DNA of 64,000 bases. Source: Galeruca laticollis (lineage: Eukaryota > Arthropoda > Insecta > Coleoptera > Chrysomelidae). Location: the NCBI GenBank assembly GCA_963921935.1, contig OY998178.1, forward strand, positions 49,530,951-49,594,950, written 5' to 3'. The notes beneath the pieces are model-generated. The model was given only the letters and a program-made list of their open reading frames with translations. It was not told where the DNA came from and did not search any database. Position numbers and translations under genes: made by a program. Of the stretch, positions 1 to 11,849 are shown one piece after another. How positions within the stretch are numbered: the first letter of the stretch is position 1; every line of letters starts with the position of its first letter.

Positions 1-2340
1 GGTTATGCCGACAAGTCTTCAAAGACGTTTATCACTTAAAAAAAACTTACGTGAGAAAGAATTCACAATAAGAGTCTTTGAAACACACCTTTACATATTG
101 TCTACGTATCCAGGAAATTATGATGATAGAATAACTCTGTCTCTTTTATCGCGCTTTTGAAACGTGCTTCATTATGCTTACTTATCTAATACTAATGTCT
201 CCACTAATTACAATAACAAGTTAAAAGTTGATGAGGACATAGTGATAGGTATTGTTTCTATATAAAATTTCGTATGCGTTAATTGACTTTTGTAATAGTC
301 ACGAAATGATTACACTGTTGTCATAATTTTAATCAACCATAATTCAATTTTATAACGCAAATCATTCACACATGCCGTCCGCATAGGGTGACTACTATCT
401 ATATAAGGAGGTATATAAAATTAGCCATAAATCTTCGATACTTCATCTCACCAATTAACTAGATTACATTGTAACTTATTATACAAGGTGACAACTTGAA
501 AACGTATCACCCTCTATATTTTAGTCCCTATAGAAAATTCGAAAATATTCAAACCCACGTCCCACTTATTTTTAAGGGAAACAGTTTGTGGGCTGGTTTC
601 CAACCCTTGAGTGGGGACGGTCACATCCCTAAAACCCCAGTTTAACTTCCTTTTCAAAAATACCATATACTTGACCTTTTTTTAGTAGTTTGCGAGAAAT
701 CAGTTGAAAACTCTGAAGTTTTGGTTGTCAAAAACACTATCATATTATTTTATTGAATTAAATTGAAGTTGTATCACATAACGATGTTTTTACTTCTAAT
801 ATCCAGCAAAATTGTAACGGAGGATATATGTCCTTCAGATATGCTGAACCCTTTTGTTACGAGGGTTTCAGATGGTGAAATCAGTAACAATGAGAACGAA
901 TTAAAAAAAAAGAAAAAAATCGTTCTTATATATTGTTTAGTATGTTATAGTCTAATGTGGATGTTTTCTGTTTTGTTTAAGCTAATCTTGCCTTGCTGAT
1001 TGCTGACTGTAACACGGTCAACATTGAGGAACAACCTATATATAAAGATTTCTAATAAAGGAATATGTACAACTATAATACTGTGCGTCACGGGATTCAT
1101 ATCATTTAATCACAACAGAGGAATGTTGAAATACTTTTTTGATATGAAGCTGTAAAGGTAGATAAATTTCAACTGTTAGCGAATGCGTTTTATAAAATTT
1201 TATAATTAAACTCTTTGGTTGTTAATTTTCGTCTCATTTATTATTGATAGGCTACAGTTCAGGTGCGGGGTGAACAATTTAGTACAGGTTGGCAAATTAA
1301 TTTTGGCAGTTGACGATGCGCGAGAAAGCCATATAACTTGACAACGTTGTAGCGCAGTTACCGGGAAGAGCAGGCGACGTACATTCCGCATGCAAAGCTT
1401 TAACGGTTGTGAAGCTGCTTATACATACGAGGGTAACACAATATGTTGAATTTGGATGTAAAAATAATAAATTGTGGCACATGTATAATGCTATATAAAA
1501 TCGAGTTTACAAAACAAAATGACATTAATGTCTTCTTTCTTATCTTTATTACTAATTAAATGAATAAGGAAACAAAAACCATTAGATTTTTTTACGAAAA
1601 TTGTTTTTTTTTGTACAGATATAATTATTGATTGCTAAAAAACCATACGAAGAATTCTATAATTACCCTTTCTTATTTTATGTGATATAAATAGAAAATA
1701 ATAAATATATTCCAAGAGACGTAAACCTTCACCTTCACTTTAAATTAATGTTCCTTCATAATATTCGTCATTGAGGTTTATTTGTATATAAATTTTGAAA
1801 GTCAGGTAGATTTTGTAGATAAAACGAACAATATGATAAGGATTGTTAAACGACTTTCTAATTTTAACTATGGCCAACAATTCGTAGTAATAGTTAATGG
1901 CATACCTACCCGTTAAGTTTTCTAAAATTGTTATTCTTAATAATATGTAGTAGATAATAAAGTAAAAATTCGGGTTTACATATAAAATTTGAAAAACAGA
2001 TTGGGGAAATCGCATTTAGAGATGGTCTGAGAAGTATCCTAATAATATAAATAAAATATTAAAGCTTTTTTGTGGTAGATATTCCTACATTCATATGTAA
2101 ATTTTTGGGTTTTTGCAAATATTTACTATGATATTAGAACATTCCTTCGCACTTTTTACAGAGTAAGGACTGACAAAACAAAAAAATCTTGGTTCTGGGT
2201 GCCGTCAGTTATTGTTTATTTAGAACTATGTACAGATGTGCTACAAATACTATATTACTCTAGTGGAATTACTACAATTTTATAACACCTATTTACATTT
2301 TCACACTTGTTGCATTTAATATATTCAGTCATACCACATA
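1..2340. other. AT-rich stretch without a supported gene
   Basis: No reading frame here resembles a known protein. A TATA-like box (tatataaaa) lies near 413-421, but no convincing gene follows it. A 71-codon frame from an ATG at 784 to 999 begins with a short hydrophobic stretch that could pass for a signal peptide and ends in another hydrophobic run. It has a poly-lysine middle and no homologue I recognise, so I treat it as chance. A somewhat GC-richer patch at 1250-1400 is open on the minus strand in two frames, also without recognisable content. Confidence 0.4.
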
Positions 2341-2350
2341 CAAACAAACG

Positions 2351-3663
2351 CTATAATGAAAAATATGTTTTAGATGTACAGGGATCATCAGCAGTAAAAT
2401 AATGATGTGCATCTACAAATGATTCTCCAAAATCACTTTGCAAATCAACTTCATTATCCTTGCTATCTCCGTCTTCCGCCAAATTAATAATGATACTATT
2501 CATAACAGTAGCTAAAAGTGGTTCATTGCTCATAAATTCATCTTCAATCTTTTTAACATGGTCACATCTGACTTTCCAATCATTTGCAGAAAATGTGTCT
2601 AAAAAGTCATTACAGGATTTTTTATTCTTTGTAAAATTGAAGGTAACATTTCGTTTGGCCATATATTCTTTGAGTGCCACCCAACATTTTCGATCGGATC
2701 CAAGTCCGGTTGATAAGGGGGTAGCCTTAAACTTGCAATCCATGTCGAATAAACAATTCATTTATTTTATAAGTTTTATATTGCGGTTTGTACATTTTTG
2801 CAACGTTATAAAGATCCGGTTTTAACATTTATGCACTGTAATATAAGTTTCTTTCAGAAAGTCAGTTTTTTAATCGTTGTTTAGTCCAAGCAATCGTAGG
2901 TAATTTCTCATTCAGAACATTGTGATATGGGGCGTTATCAATTACCACAACAGCGTTTTTTGGTGGGTTTGGATTAAATTTTTCTTGTACCCACTTCTTA
3001 TAATTTTCCTAGGCCATTTCATTATGGTAATCTCCTGTTTTTGACTGGGAGTTCCACATAATACCAACATTAGGTACTACACCATTTTCACTTTCTGCAT
3101 GCACAATGATGAGCCTAGTACCTTTTGAAACAGGTTTTCCTAATCCTTCGTGACTCTTGTAGCTTCATCCTCTAAGGTGCATGTGACATGAATGAATGTA
3201 TGTTTCATCCATATAAATGATAGGTTTGTTCTATTCTCTGCACTTTTTTATGATTTTTAAATATAGTAGGCGTGAATGTCTGATTTCGTGACGTTGCATT
3301 AACAAACTTCTGTTGTTTTTCATGTTGGTCTCACGAAAACCCAAAGAGAGTATTTGTTTCCGCAGATATTCGCGACTTCCTGCGAAGCCATAACTATCTG
3401 TAAATGTTTGGTGTACATTTCTTAACCTTGGTACTTTTTTCTCGGATATGTGATAACTTATTATGCACCTTCTAAGCACAGTTTTGGCGTGGACGTTCTT
3501 CGTTTTTTAGTAGGCACATCAGTGTCAGCATTACTTTCTGCCAGAGCTTCTTTTTTAATACGGGAAAGCGTTTTTTTGCAAATTTTCGTAGCAGCAGAAA
3601 CTCATTCAATGACCTGACAATAAAATATGTCGATATAAATGTTGGATTAGAAGTTTTACTCAT
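2351..3663 (-). pseudogene. IS630/Tc1-like DDE transposase relic
   Basis: A decayed transposase of the IS630-Tc1-mariner superfamily. On the minus strand, across shifting frames, I read an N-terminal stretch from about 3663, then the first catalytic block (IIYMDETYIHS, near 3210), the second (VVVIDNAPYHN, near 2940) and the third (LPPYQPDLDPIEN, near 2690). The three carboxylates D, D and E can therefore all be seen. Several stops and at least three frameshifts separate the blocks, and one shift falls directly after the third block. The C-terminal acidic tail (open from 2761 to 2351) is typical of the insect members. No terminal repeats or target duplications were found. A better preserved relative lies at 34.0-35.7 kb on the same strand. 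Confidence 0.75.
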
Positions 3664-4624
3664 GTGTATTGTTATACAAATAAAATGAGAAAGTAGTTCA
3701 GTTTGTTTTCATTGACCGTTCTTTGAAATAAAGATTTTTGTCGTGGTTTTTGGGCTATTTAAAAGAAGTATTAAATTCAAAAATACTATATTACGTTTCA
3801 GTTCATTAGTTGTTTCAAACGATCTTTAGATTTTAGTTCAAACATATTTCAATATGGCCAAACCGCAATTGTAACTGAAATCGGAAGATAATTCAGAGCA
3901 AATAATAAAACCGAAACGTAATAGAGCTAGGTATGAAATAAGTATAATAATTATAATTAGAAGCTAAAAAACCTATTACATTTAAATAGGTATCTTACAG
4001 AAAATAAACATGTGCCCTCTTATATACTTCTGTAAACAGAAACAGAATAGTTATTTATGCAACAAGTACATGCAGTGCTGCTTTTTTTCACGAATGGAAA
4101 AATTGACGCATGAGCAGCAGACAAGCAAAGACCAAAAAATGTCGATTTGTTTGTAACGATGACATAACGCTGCATCAAATTGAGACATGAGTGCATAAAA
4201 TACTTTTTCTACTTCCGCTACTAAAACCGCACTTAGCACACGGGTTTGACATGCATAAAACGACTCTTTAAACACTAGTGTTTAAAATGCGAAAAGTCAC
4301 ATCTCGTTTATCTTCTGTTTTTTAAACGTCAAATCAAGTGTATCTTTTGTATGTTAAATTTCATATTCCGTGATAATTTTGTTATTCTGCGTCATTTGAT
4401 TTGTCAGTCAGCTGTCAGCCATCGTCCGTCATGTAATGAATATAATTCAAATCTAATATAATTTCTCCCTTCTCGCGGGCGAAGAAAAAGTATAGTAATC
4501 ACCTCGTGTTAAAAACGTGTTTAGTCACTCGTTTCACAAGGAACTCGTTCCGCTCCGCTCCACTCGTGCCTAGTAAAATACGTAAGTAACCTTTTTGACA
4601 CTTGGTACTTAATATGCTATAGTC
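3664..4624. other. Gene-free spacer
   Basis: No coding similarity seen. A short GC-richer patch at about 4470-4580 contains runs such as actcgtttcac and ggaactcgttccgctccgctcc. These resemble fragments of the fold-back repeats at 33.3 and 62.7 kb, but I could not pair the arms convincingly. Confidence 0.35.
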
Positions 4625-4872
4625 TCACCCTAATGTCACTTTTCCAAATCGTTCAACAAATAAATATTTTTTGTACGAAAATCGATTTAAAAGATTTATT
4701 ATCGAGTGTGAATTTGTTAAATAATTAAAAATGTTATTGCAATAATTTAAACTTAACTTTGTCAACTTGCCATTCTTTGCCTTTTCGGTCATGAAATTTA
4801 AAACGTTCCTAATTATTTCACGACGCTGCTCACTCAATTTTTATGAACAACTTCACTTTCTGGAGTCGCCAT
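4625..4872 (-). pseudogene. Possible first exon of a transposase, relic
   Basis: From an ATG at 4872 (MATPESEVVHK) a one-base shift leads into a frame reading LSEQRREIIRNVLNFMTEK. This resembles the helix-rich N terminus of IS630-like insect transposases such as the copy at 35.7 kb (QLNRKCQEIVTSLLSYVERE). No later exon is present nearby and the frame degenerates after about 35 codons. The similarity is to a short helical motif only, so the assignment is tentative; a chance frame is the alternative. Confidence 0.25.
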
Positions 4873-6158
4873 AACAAGTTAGTATTGCACAACTCCGGTA
4901 ATCACACTTTTCTCTGAACTGTACTGTCGAAACGAAGCTTACGAGTTCTGCCAGCGGAGTGAGCTCCTTCAATCCGCATACGTCTTTGCTACGGCGTATC
5001 CGAAGTTGCCAAACTTCCGACTGCCAAATTCAATTTGCCTACCTTGTATCTTAATATCATTTAGAATTCATCAGAGACGTGAAGAAAACATCAAGCTTTT
5101 ACTAAAATGTTATCATAAGCTGTTTTGTTTTTCCGTTATTCCCAACTTCCAAAATTAACAATTATAACAACAATAATGTCTCTCAAAATAATATATAGCT
5201 TTTTCGTTATGTGATGTTTTCGTATCTTATTTTTTGTTGGAAATTGTAATGCTTTCATGAGTTAGTCCAATTATTACACATAATTTTAATTTGAAAATAT
5301 AATTCACTAGATCTCTAAACAAAAATTTGTTGGTCCAATAATCTACTTGGATCAATTAAATTTCAAAACTCAGTTATCATTTCAGGTTAATGCACGATTT
5401 AGTTAAGAATGGGTAGTAATTACAAACGATATAATCGGAGAATCTGAAATTTATAACTACATGGTCTATTTGTATTTGTATTCGACGGTAAAATCAATGA
5501 ATGTAGGGTGGAGAGAAGTAAATTATACAAAATACACTACTTTTGTTGTGGCTTGTAAGATTTCCAAAAAAGAATTTACATTATGGGGCGGATAGTGTGA
5601 GACGTTAGAAAACAATGTTTAAATCGACTGATGAAATTAAAAAAATTGGAAGATTTTTAATTAAAAATATCTACAAAGTCGAAGATATATGAATATATTT
5701 CACAGAGGTGAATCTGAATATTTCATGTAGTTGCTTGCCACCGGCTTTTCTATGCCTAGTACCGAGAACAGCAGGTTTGCTAAACTCTCCTGGGACATAG
5801 AATGGGGTCCGCAGTTTTTTCCTCTGATCGACAGAATCTACATAAGGACTCCTCTGCCAATCACATCAATTCAAGACGGCACACAACAGTTTTAACCGTT
5901 TTACTGTGGTCACTTATGTTACTGATAGCGTTTTCCGTTTGCAAATGAGTGACGCCGAGTGTGCACTGACAGTGCAAGTTCTGTCCAGATATGTGCTCCA
6001 GTGCACTTCAAATGGAATGCAATGCATTATTTAAAAGTTTTCTGTCATTTTTTCAGGTTATGCTTTTGATGTAAAGTTGGTAAACTATTTTTTAATTAAT
6101 TAAAATTTTTATTAACAAAAAATTATAACGAAACAACCTACGCAATCCCATCTTAAAA
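4873..6158. other. Spacer and probable 5' flank of the 102-residue gene
   Basis: No reading frame of note. The segment 5730-6050 is more GC-rich than its surroundings. It ends in a pyrimidine-rich tract and AG (tcattttttcag at 6045-6056) about 100 bases before the next gene's start codon, which would suit a 5'-UTR intron. That is inference from base composition and a single acceptor-like site. Confidence 0.3.
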
Positions 6159-7949
6159 ATGAGTAACGAATCTATTAATTTCGATGTAAAATTTAAAATA
6201 AACAGTGAAAACTTCACATTTACGATATCAGTGAATGGAACAGATCATTTGATGAAAATAACAAGTAAGCAATAATAATTTGTAATAATGTTTGAAATGG
6301 TAATATCGATATTATTAAATATATTGTTTTAGATGAGTATTGTGCTCATTATGCAACAGACTTGGTAAAAATAGTTTCATTCCATTGAAAGAACCTCTAA
6401 AAACCGTAAGACGAATAGAAGATGATGATAGGTAGGTATTATGACAACAGATCATATAATGCAGTAATGCATATATTTATTCCATTGCCACTAGTTGCAT
6501 GTGGGTATTAAATTAAACTAAATTCTTGTGATTTCAGCGAAGAACTCATTTATTGCGTAGATGAGGTAGTGTTGCCCAAAATCAGTCTTGGTCTTGCAGT
6601 CTTGGTCTTGTTCTTGCATTTTGCAAGACCAAGACCAAGACCAAGACCGCGTAATTTTAGGCAAGACCAAGACCAAGACCGACCATGCAAGATTTGAGCA
6701 AGAACAAGACTAAGCCTGCGAGACTCTTGCGTCTTGCAGTTAGTACTGAGTGTCGTTTTAGGGAGCGGACAGGCTTAGTTTATAATACAAGAAATTGACA
6801 CGTAGAAAACAAACGAAACAAAATAGAAGAGAGTACTAGTACATAAAATTTTGAAGAATAAAATAGGCACAAAATAGGAACACGCAGTCCGAATAAGTAA
6901 ATAAAAAATAATATATTAAATATAGTATGACAATAAATAAAATGAAAATAATAAAAACGAAAAATAAACTATATAGAATAAAGTATAATAAAATTATATG
7001 TAGTATGTTACCGAGAAAATGTTTATTTTCTTAATATTTCGAAAGTTACAGGCCGAAAAACACAAACTAATTTAAAATCTAACTTATAATAATAAGGTAG
7101 GTATAAGAGCGAAAAGCAGGACGCTACAATGACATGCGGCATCCTTTGATTTGCGGCTATCTAAGATAATGGACTATAAAAAATAGTATTTATTTCAATT
7201 GGAGTTGGAGGAGTACCTAAGTAAACCCAGAGCCGCCAGCTCCGAAGACATTTTAGAGTGGTGGAGGACGCATGAGACAGAGTATCTGGCTTTATCGAAG
7301 ATGGCCCGTGATTTTCTCTCAATACCTGCAACTTCAGTACCTGCAGAGAGATTATTTTCTAAAGCATCATTAGTCATTAGAAAACATAGAAATAGGTTAA
7401 GTGATGAGTCAGCCAGATGGTTACTTTGTATTAATTCTTGGTCAAAAGAATGAATATAAAGTAACAGTAATGTCAAAGCTATTCTGTAGTGTTCTTTAAT
7501 ATAACTTGTGTTGTATTTTCATTTAAATAAATGGTAAATTCAGTAAATTGTATTGATTCTTGGTAAAATGAATTAATATGAGGTGAGGGTCTATCAATTT
7601 CTTTCTATACAGATAATGTTCTTTAAAATACAGTCAAGTTAATGTCTTTAATTTGTGTTTTATATGTTTTAACCATGTTTAATAAATAGCAATAGGCTAA
7701 TAGCTAATTGCGAGACTTGCGAGACTCTTGCTGCAAGACCAAGACCAAGACCAAGACTGGGACCGCAATACCAAGACCAAGACCAAGACCAGGTGTATTG
7801 GCGCAATACCAAGACCAAGACTGGCTAAGTCTCGTCTTGTTCTTGCATTTGGGCAACACTAAGATGAGGAAATAATACCAAACTTAGGATATTATGACCA
7901 TTCACTTAGTCCAAATAGCGAGCCAAATAGTAATAAAACTTCTATTTAA
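6159..7949 (+). CDS. 102-residue protein gene of unknown function, split by a hAT insertion
   Basis: Three exons join into one open frame: 6159-6264 (ATG, donor gtaagc), 6338-6431 (acceptor atgag, donor gtaggt) and 6538-6566 plus 7870-7949 (acceptor tttcag, stop TAA). Without the inserted element the exons total 309 bases, exactly 103 codons including the stop. The product starts MSNESINFDVKFKIN, has a CSLCNRLGKNSFIPL segment with a CxxC pair, then an acidic part, and ends HSLSPNSEPNSNKTSI. I do not recognise the family. Use of the AG at 6336-6337 rather than 6331-6332 is what keeps the frame open. The hAT at 6567-7861 interrupts the last exon, so this allele would lose the normal C terminus unless the element is excised. 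The stop overlaps the 3' end of the convergent THAP gene. It could be a fragment of another mobile gene. Confidence 0.5.
6567..7861 (+). mobile_element. Non-autonomous hAT element with perfect 8-bp target duplication
   Basis: The ends are inverted repeats (tagtgttgcccaaa on the left; its complement tttgggcaacacta on the right). Both are flanked directly by agatgagg (6559-6566 and 7862-7869), an exact 8-bp duplication as expected for hAT transposases. Just inside each end are runs of the hexamer aagacc or its complement (6583-6690 and 7735-7830), probably subterminal binding arrays. The 1295-bp element keeps only the C-terminal part of a transposase, so it is an internal-deletion derivative that would need a transposase supplied in trans. 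The intact duplication and ends point to recent insertion. A related but older hAT lies at 27.7-30.6 kb. Confidence 0.93.
7199..7453 (+). pseudogene. hAT transposase C-terminal dimerisation domain fragment
   Basis: About 84 codons end at TGA 7451-7453. Residues 30-80 (LSKMARDFLSIPATSVPAER, then LFSKASLVIRKHRNRL and WLLCINSW) are the hATC dimerisation region, known to hold hAT transposases together as oligomers. The N-terminal BED finger and the catalytic RNase H-like core are absent. There is no ATG at the front; the frame simply opens inside the element. The remaining part is undamaged, which fits a young deletion derivative. The same segment occurs in decayed form on the minus strand near 27.75-27.90 kb. 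Confidence 0.9.
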
Positions 7950-9463
7950 AGAAGGTAGTAGTGCGAGGATTTGGTAAGGCCAACAATTTTTGTAGTTTAC
8001 TTTTGTATAGTTTTGTTCCAGTCAAATACATTCGCAAACATTCATTTTTAAAGTCTGAAGAAAATCGCCTTCCTTTCGGTTTATTTTTGGATTGACTGAT
8101 CTGTACATTGATTAATGTTGCTAATTGGAATGAAACGCAAAATTTATAAGTTTGCTGTATATATTCTTCTAATGTTATATCATCTAATGATTTCTGCTCC
8201 ATTACGCACAATTTATCTTCTAAACGCTTCACTTCCCCTCCAAGTCTATAGTTTTCATAACGGAGAGACTTCATTTTCGGTCTTAGCATGTCCTTTATAG
8301 GACTGTGAGCACTAAATGTTTGTGGTGTTTGAGTGCATGATGGTGATGTTGTAGCATCTGGGATTGTCATACTACATTTCTCAGTTGAACCTACAAATGA
8401 AAAAAATAATGTAAAAGTTTGACTCAAAGGATTCCTCATGGGACTTTTTTTGTGACAGCATTCCAGTATAGTGACTACAAATGTTTTTTATTATTTACCT
8501 TTAATGTGAAGGCGAATCAAAAAATAAATAATTGAAATGTTTGATGCCACTAAACTGAAAGTTACCACTTAAAGGTTACATATATTTATAAAGTCAACAT
8601 TTATAATCAACCAACCTGAAGCTATGACTATATCCTGCAGTATGTTAACTTTTCCTGAATTAACATTTTCTTTGTTCACTCTAACTTGGAGCTGTGTATT
8701 TTCTCCCTCAACAATTGCTTGTTCTGCAGCTAAAAAAAGATTGCTTATAATATGGTTCCAACTAAGTTATCCAACAAATCGATAAGACAATATACTGTCT
8801 ACTAAGTACATAAATTATTTCCAATTTTTCACTTTTTACTGATATTTTCATGTTAGCTTCAACCCATAGAAAAATGAATGGAATTACACAACATATTACT
8901 AAATTTTTGCATATTTGTTTACACACTGTTAAATAACGTTGATTGTTGAAAGAAATATTGTTACTTTGCGATATTCAAGTCACAGCTGATTATTGAATGA
9001 ATATCTTAGGTGTACTGCGATATTACATAAAATCCTCCATCCTGTCATTTACTACAAACATTACCTGTAATATGTCAATATACCTACCTACAAAAACTGC
9101 ATAATTGTGTTGGGGCAATAAGGTTGGGATGGCAGTTGGTTGTAGTCGATTACGTGAATCATTTATAAAACATTTGTTTTCAAAATGTGCTTCACAAATA
9201 CGATGACTCTTGTATAAAGTATCAGTATTTCCCTCAAAATCAACTCTTTCAATTGCATGTAGCCAAAGGATTGCCATGAAAAGATTAAAATAATTATTAT
9301 TAATTGCTTCGTTTTGAAATTTTCAAAATACTTAAATTTTGTTCATCACTTTAGACCAAAAAGAAACATACCTTTGTGAGTCCTTAGGAAATGAGAAGAA
9401 GCTATCGTTTGTCTTCGCTCTATTATTGAAATAGTCTTTCACGACACATACATGTCCTGCCAT
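7942..9463 (-). pseudogene. THAP-domain / P-element transposase-like gene, truncated
   Basis: Four exons on the minus strand: 9463-9372 (MAGHVCVVKDYF..., donor GTATG), 9275 to about 9065, 8729-8616 (acceptor TTTTTTAG, donor GTTGG) and 8390-7942 (acceptor TTTGTAG, stop TAG). The first two exons form a THAP zinc-binding domain: FFSFPKD, WLHAIER, SHRICEAHFENKCF and LQPTAIPTLLP, with the C-x2-H pair in CEAH. The second N-terminal cysteine seems replaced by tyrosine (CVVKDY). A coiled-coil-like exon follows, then KGRRFSSDFKNECLRMYLTG and SKLQKLLALPNPRT, typical of the start of P-element/THAP9 transposases. The rest of the transposase is missing. The intron before exon 2 ends in AT where AG is expected, so splicing is probably broken. 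A host THAP gene is a less likely alternative. Confidence 0.7.
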
Positions 9464-9869
9464 TGCGAAAAATTAGTAAAAAAGTCACAAGTCACAAATG
9501 TCTATATTTCGTAAAATAAGGCTTTACTTTTTAAATGTTCTCACTAATCTCACTCACAAAACTATTCACAATATACCTATTCACACATGATGAAATAACG
9601 AAAATCACAGACGACAATGCCGTTAGTGACGTTTTCTTGTTCCTCTGTTCATCGTGGGGAGTAATGTTAGAAGCACAGACTGTCAAATAACTTGAATGTC
9701 GATATTCCATTGGTTGGATTCAAACAGTGACAGTGACAGGAGAGAGCACCACACTCCTTCTTGATTGGTTTAAATATTGTATTCTCAGATCATGGCGTCT
9801 AGTCTGCGCAATCATATCTGCGCGACTTTTGCTGCTTATCCAAGATGCAGTACTGTTTGTTTTATATAC

Positions 9870-10157
9870 TGTGCCTGCGATACTCCTTAGACAGTAGAAC
9901 ATATTATGGTCGAATGTCCACTCTACCATCAGGAACGACTAGAAAGTGAACTTCCACGAGAAATGAAAAGTGCGCTGGATTATGTCAACAGTGATAAAAT
10001 GATTAACTTTTTAAAATTGAATAATCTGTACAAATTAATATAGTGCTTAGTTGCTTTGTAAACTTAGGTTAAGACTTTACTCAGAATTGTCCGGCCGCCA
10101 ATAACCTTTCATGGTTGACGCGGTTCTCTTTTAATAAAGAAACAACAACAAAACAAC
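9870..10157 (+). pseudogene. 3' end of a non-LTR retrotransposon (RNase H-type LINE)
   Basis: A short frame reads CACDTP-stop-TVEHIMVECPLYHQER and ends in TAG at 10041-10043. This is the cysteine-histidine motif found at the C terminus of RT proteins in the I/Jockey/R1 groups of LINEs. A 3' UTR follows, with an aataaagaaacaacaacaa tail near 10134-10152. The 5' part was lost, as is usual for LINEs that were truncated on insertion. One in-frame stop is present. The exact clade cannot be told from so short a piece. Confidence 0.65.
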
Positions 10158-11849
10158 CAGCCGATCGCAAGAACGAGTTTACGGCCTATCTCGAAGATAC
10201 ACCTAAGGGTAACATACTCTCTTCACGACAATATAAATTGTGAATTAATTTTAATCGCAATACAACAGAACTTTTACGTACATTATCTTTATATAATCCT
10301 ATATTCGCACGTATTTTATAACGTAAAACAAATTTAAGTGTTATTGTTGTGATTAAATATCGTGTTTTCAATCAATCAACCTAAAACGTGGCTCATGGCA
10401 ATAGGTATCCGATTTTTGTTTTCCTAATTAAATGTTGAAAAAGTTTTCTTGAAGAAAAAGTATAAGATGAAGAGGAAAGACGAATATATCAACCATATAT
10501 TAGAATGAGAGATTTTTAGGGACAAATCAAATTTTGGAACTATCACAATAATACATATTGCAGAATACAAATATTTTACACAAGGGTAGGTTAGCAGTCT
10601 GACTAGAGTTATTAAATTGTGCTACCTACCTGCCTGATAGGTTCTGATTGTTCAAACAGCACTGCTGCAATCAACATTATGAAAAATGATTAATGAAAAA
10701 TGACTCATGGTCTAACAGTGACAAAGAATTTGCATAATAGTTCAATTTTTGGAATTAAACTAGTGGAAGTACAAAATTAATGCTCGAAATCTCCAAAAAA
10801 TCGTTAAACATTGAGTGTATGTAATGAAATACTAATCTAGTTCCTATTTTCATTAATCAGAGAATAAGAAAAACTATTTGCGAGAAAATACTCCCCAAAT
10901 TCATGATTTAGCCCTTTTAAGTGAGCTCTCGAAATAATTAATTCAATTTCGATTATTTTCCATACTGAATATCAATTATTTACTATGGTTTTTTACTCCA
11001 CTCTCTCCCACTGTGAGTTTTTACTAATCGAAAACAAATTGCACATATCATATTGAGGCGGAGTGAACGAAAGAGGGGCGTTTACCCACTAATTTATTTA
11101 GACGGTTTATCTTGATACATTTTATTTATTGTAACTATACCAATACAATTGATTTATCAGACCAACCATAAACGAGTTTCGTGTCTTCTACTCGAAATAT
11201 TATCGTACTCGTCATCAGTTATTTTTGTAGAGCCATCATCGTTTTGGATAATAATAACCAATATATTTTTCAGTACAATATGAACTATTAGAGAAATATC
11301 GAATTTCATCACTTTTGAAATTGTTTAACATTTTTGTCACAACATTTATTTTCACCGACATGATCCACCCAGTTTCATTCGACAAAAACCACATTTAAAA
11401 ATGTATGTGTTCGAATAGTCCAAACCGCTGAATTAAGACAAATTCGAAGTACTCTACTTTCCACATCTCAAAATGAGTTTAATTTTTTCCAATTCCCAAT
11501 AAATCAGCGATCAATTCCATGAACTTATCGAACAATGTACTGAATTAAGCTATAAAGTATGTAAAAAGTATGTATTTTTATTAAAAAAAAAAGAAGAAGA
11601 ACAAGTTTTAACTCCAAACAAAAAGATATGAAAACACTTTTATAGTAATTTAATATTATTTTCTGTATTTTAAAACACTGATCTAGATATTACATTTTGT
11701 CGACGAACTGGAAGAAGCCACGTCAAAAAACCAACAATAGAAACATGGATAACCTTAACAACATCTAAATCTTTAACCTACATTAAGGAAATGCTGGCAT
11801 TATATTAGCTAAGAAAGAGTAACAAAAAAAGTCAACCACAACATCAGAT
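10158..11849. other. Gene-free AT-rich DNA
   Basis: No open frame of interest and no terminal repeats found. A purine-rich tract (about 11585-11605) precedes the LINE relic that starts near 11.85 kb. The segment also includes 9464-9869-like AT-rich DNA with no recognisable content. Confidence 0.35.

Noticed and set aside
784..999. Frame with signal-peptide-like start
   Set aside because: Short, low-complexity poly-lysine centre, no homologue and no splice context; kept only as a remark in the region entry.
3231..3663. Two separate short genes on the minus strand
   Set aside because: They are out-of-frame pieces of the same decayed transposase, not independent genes.
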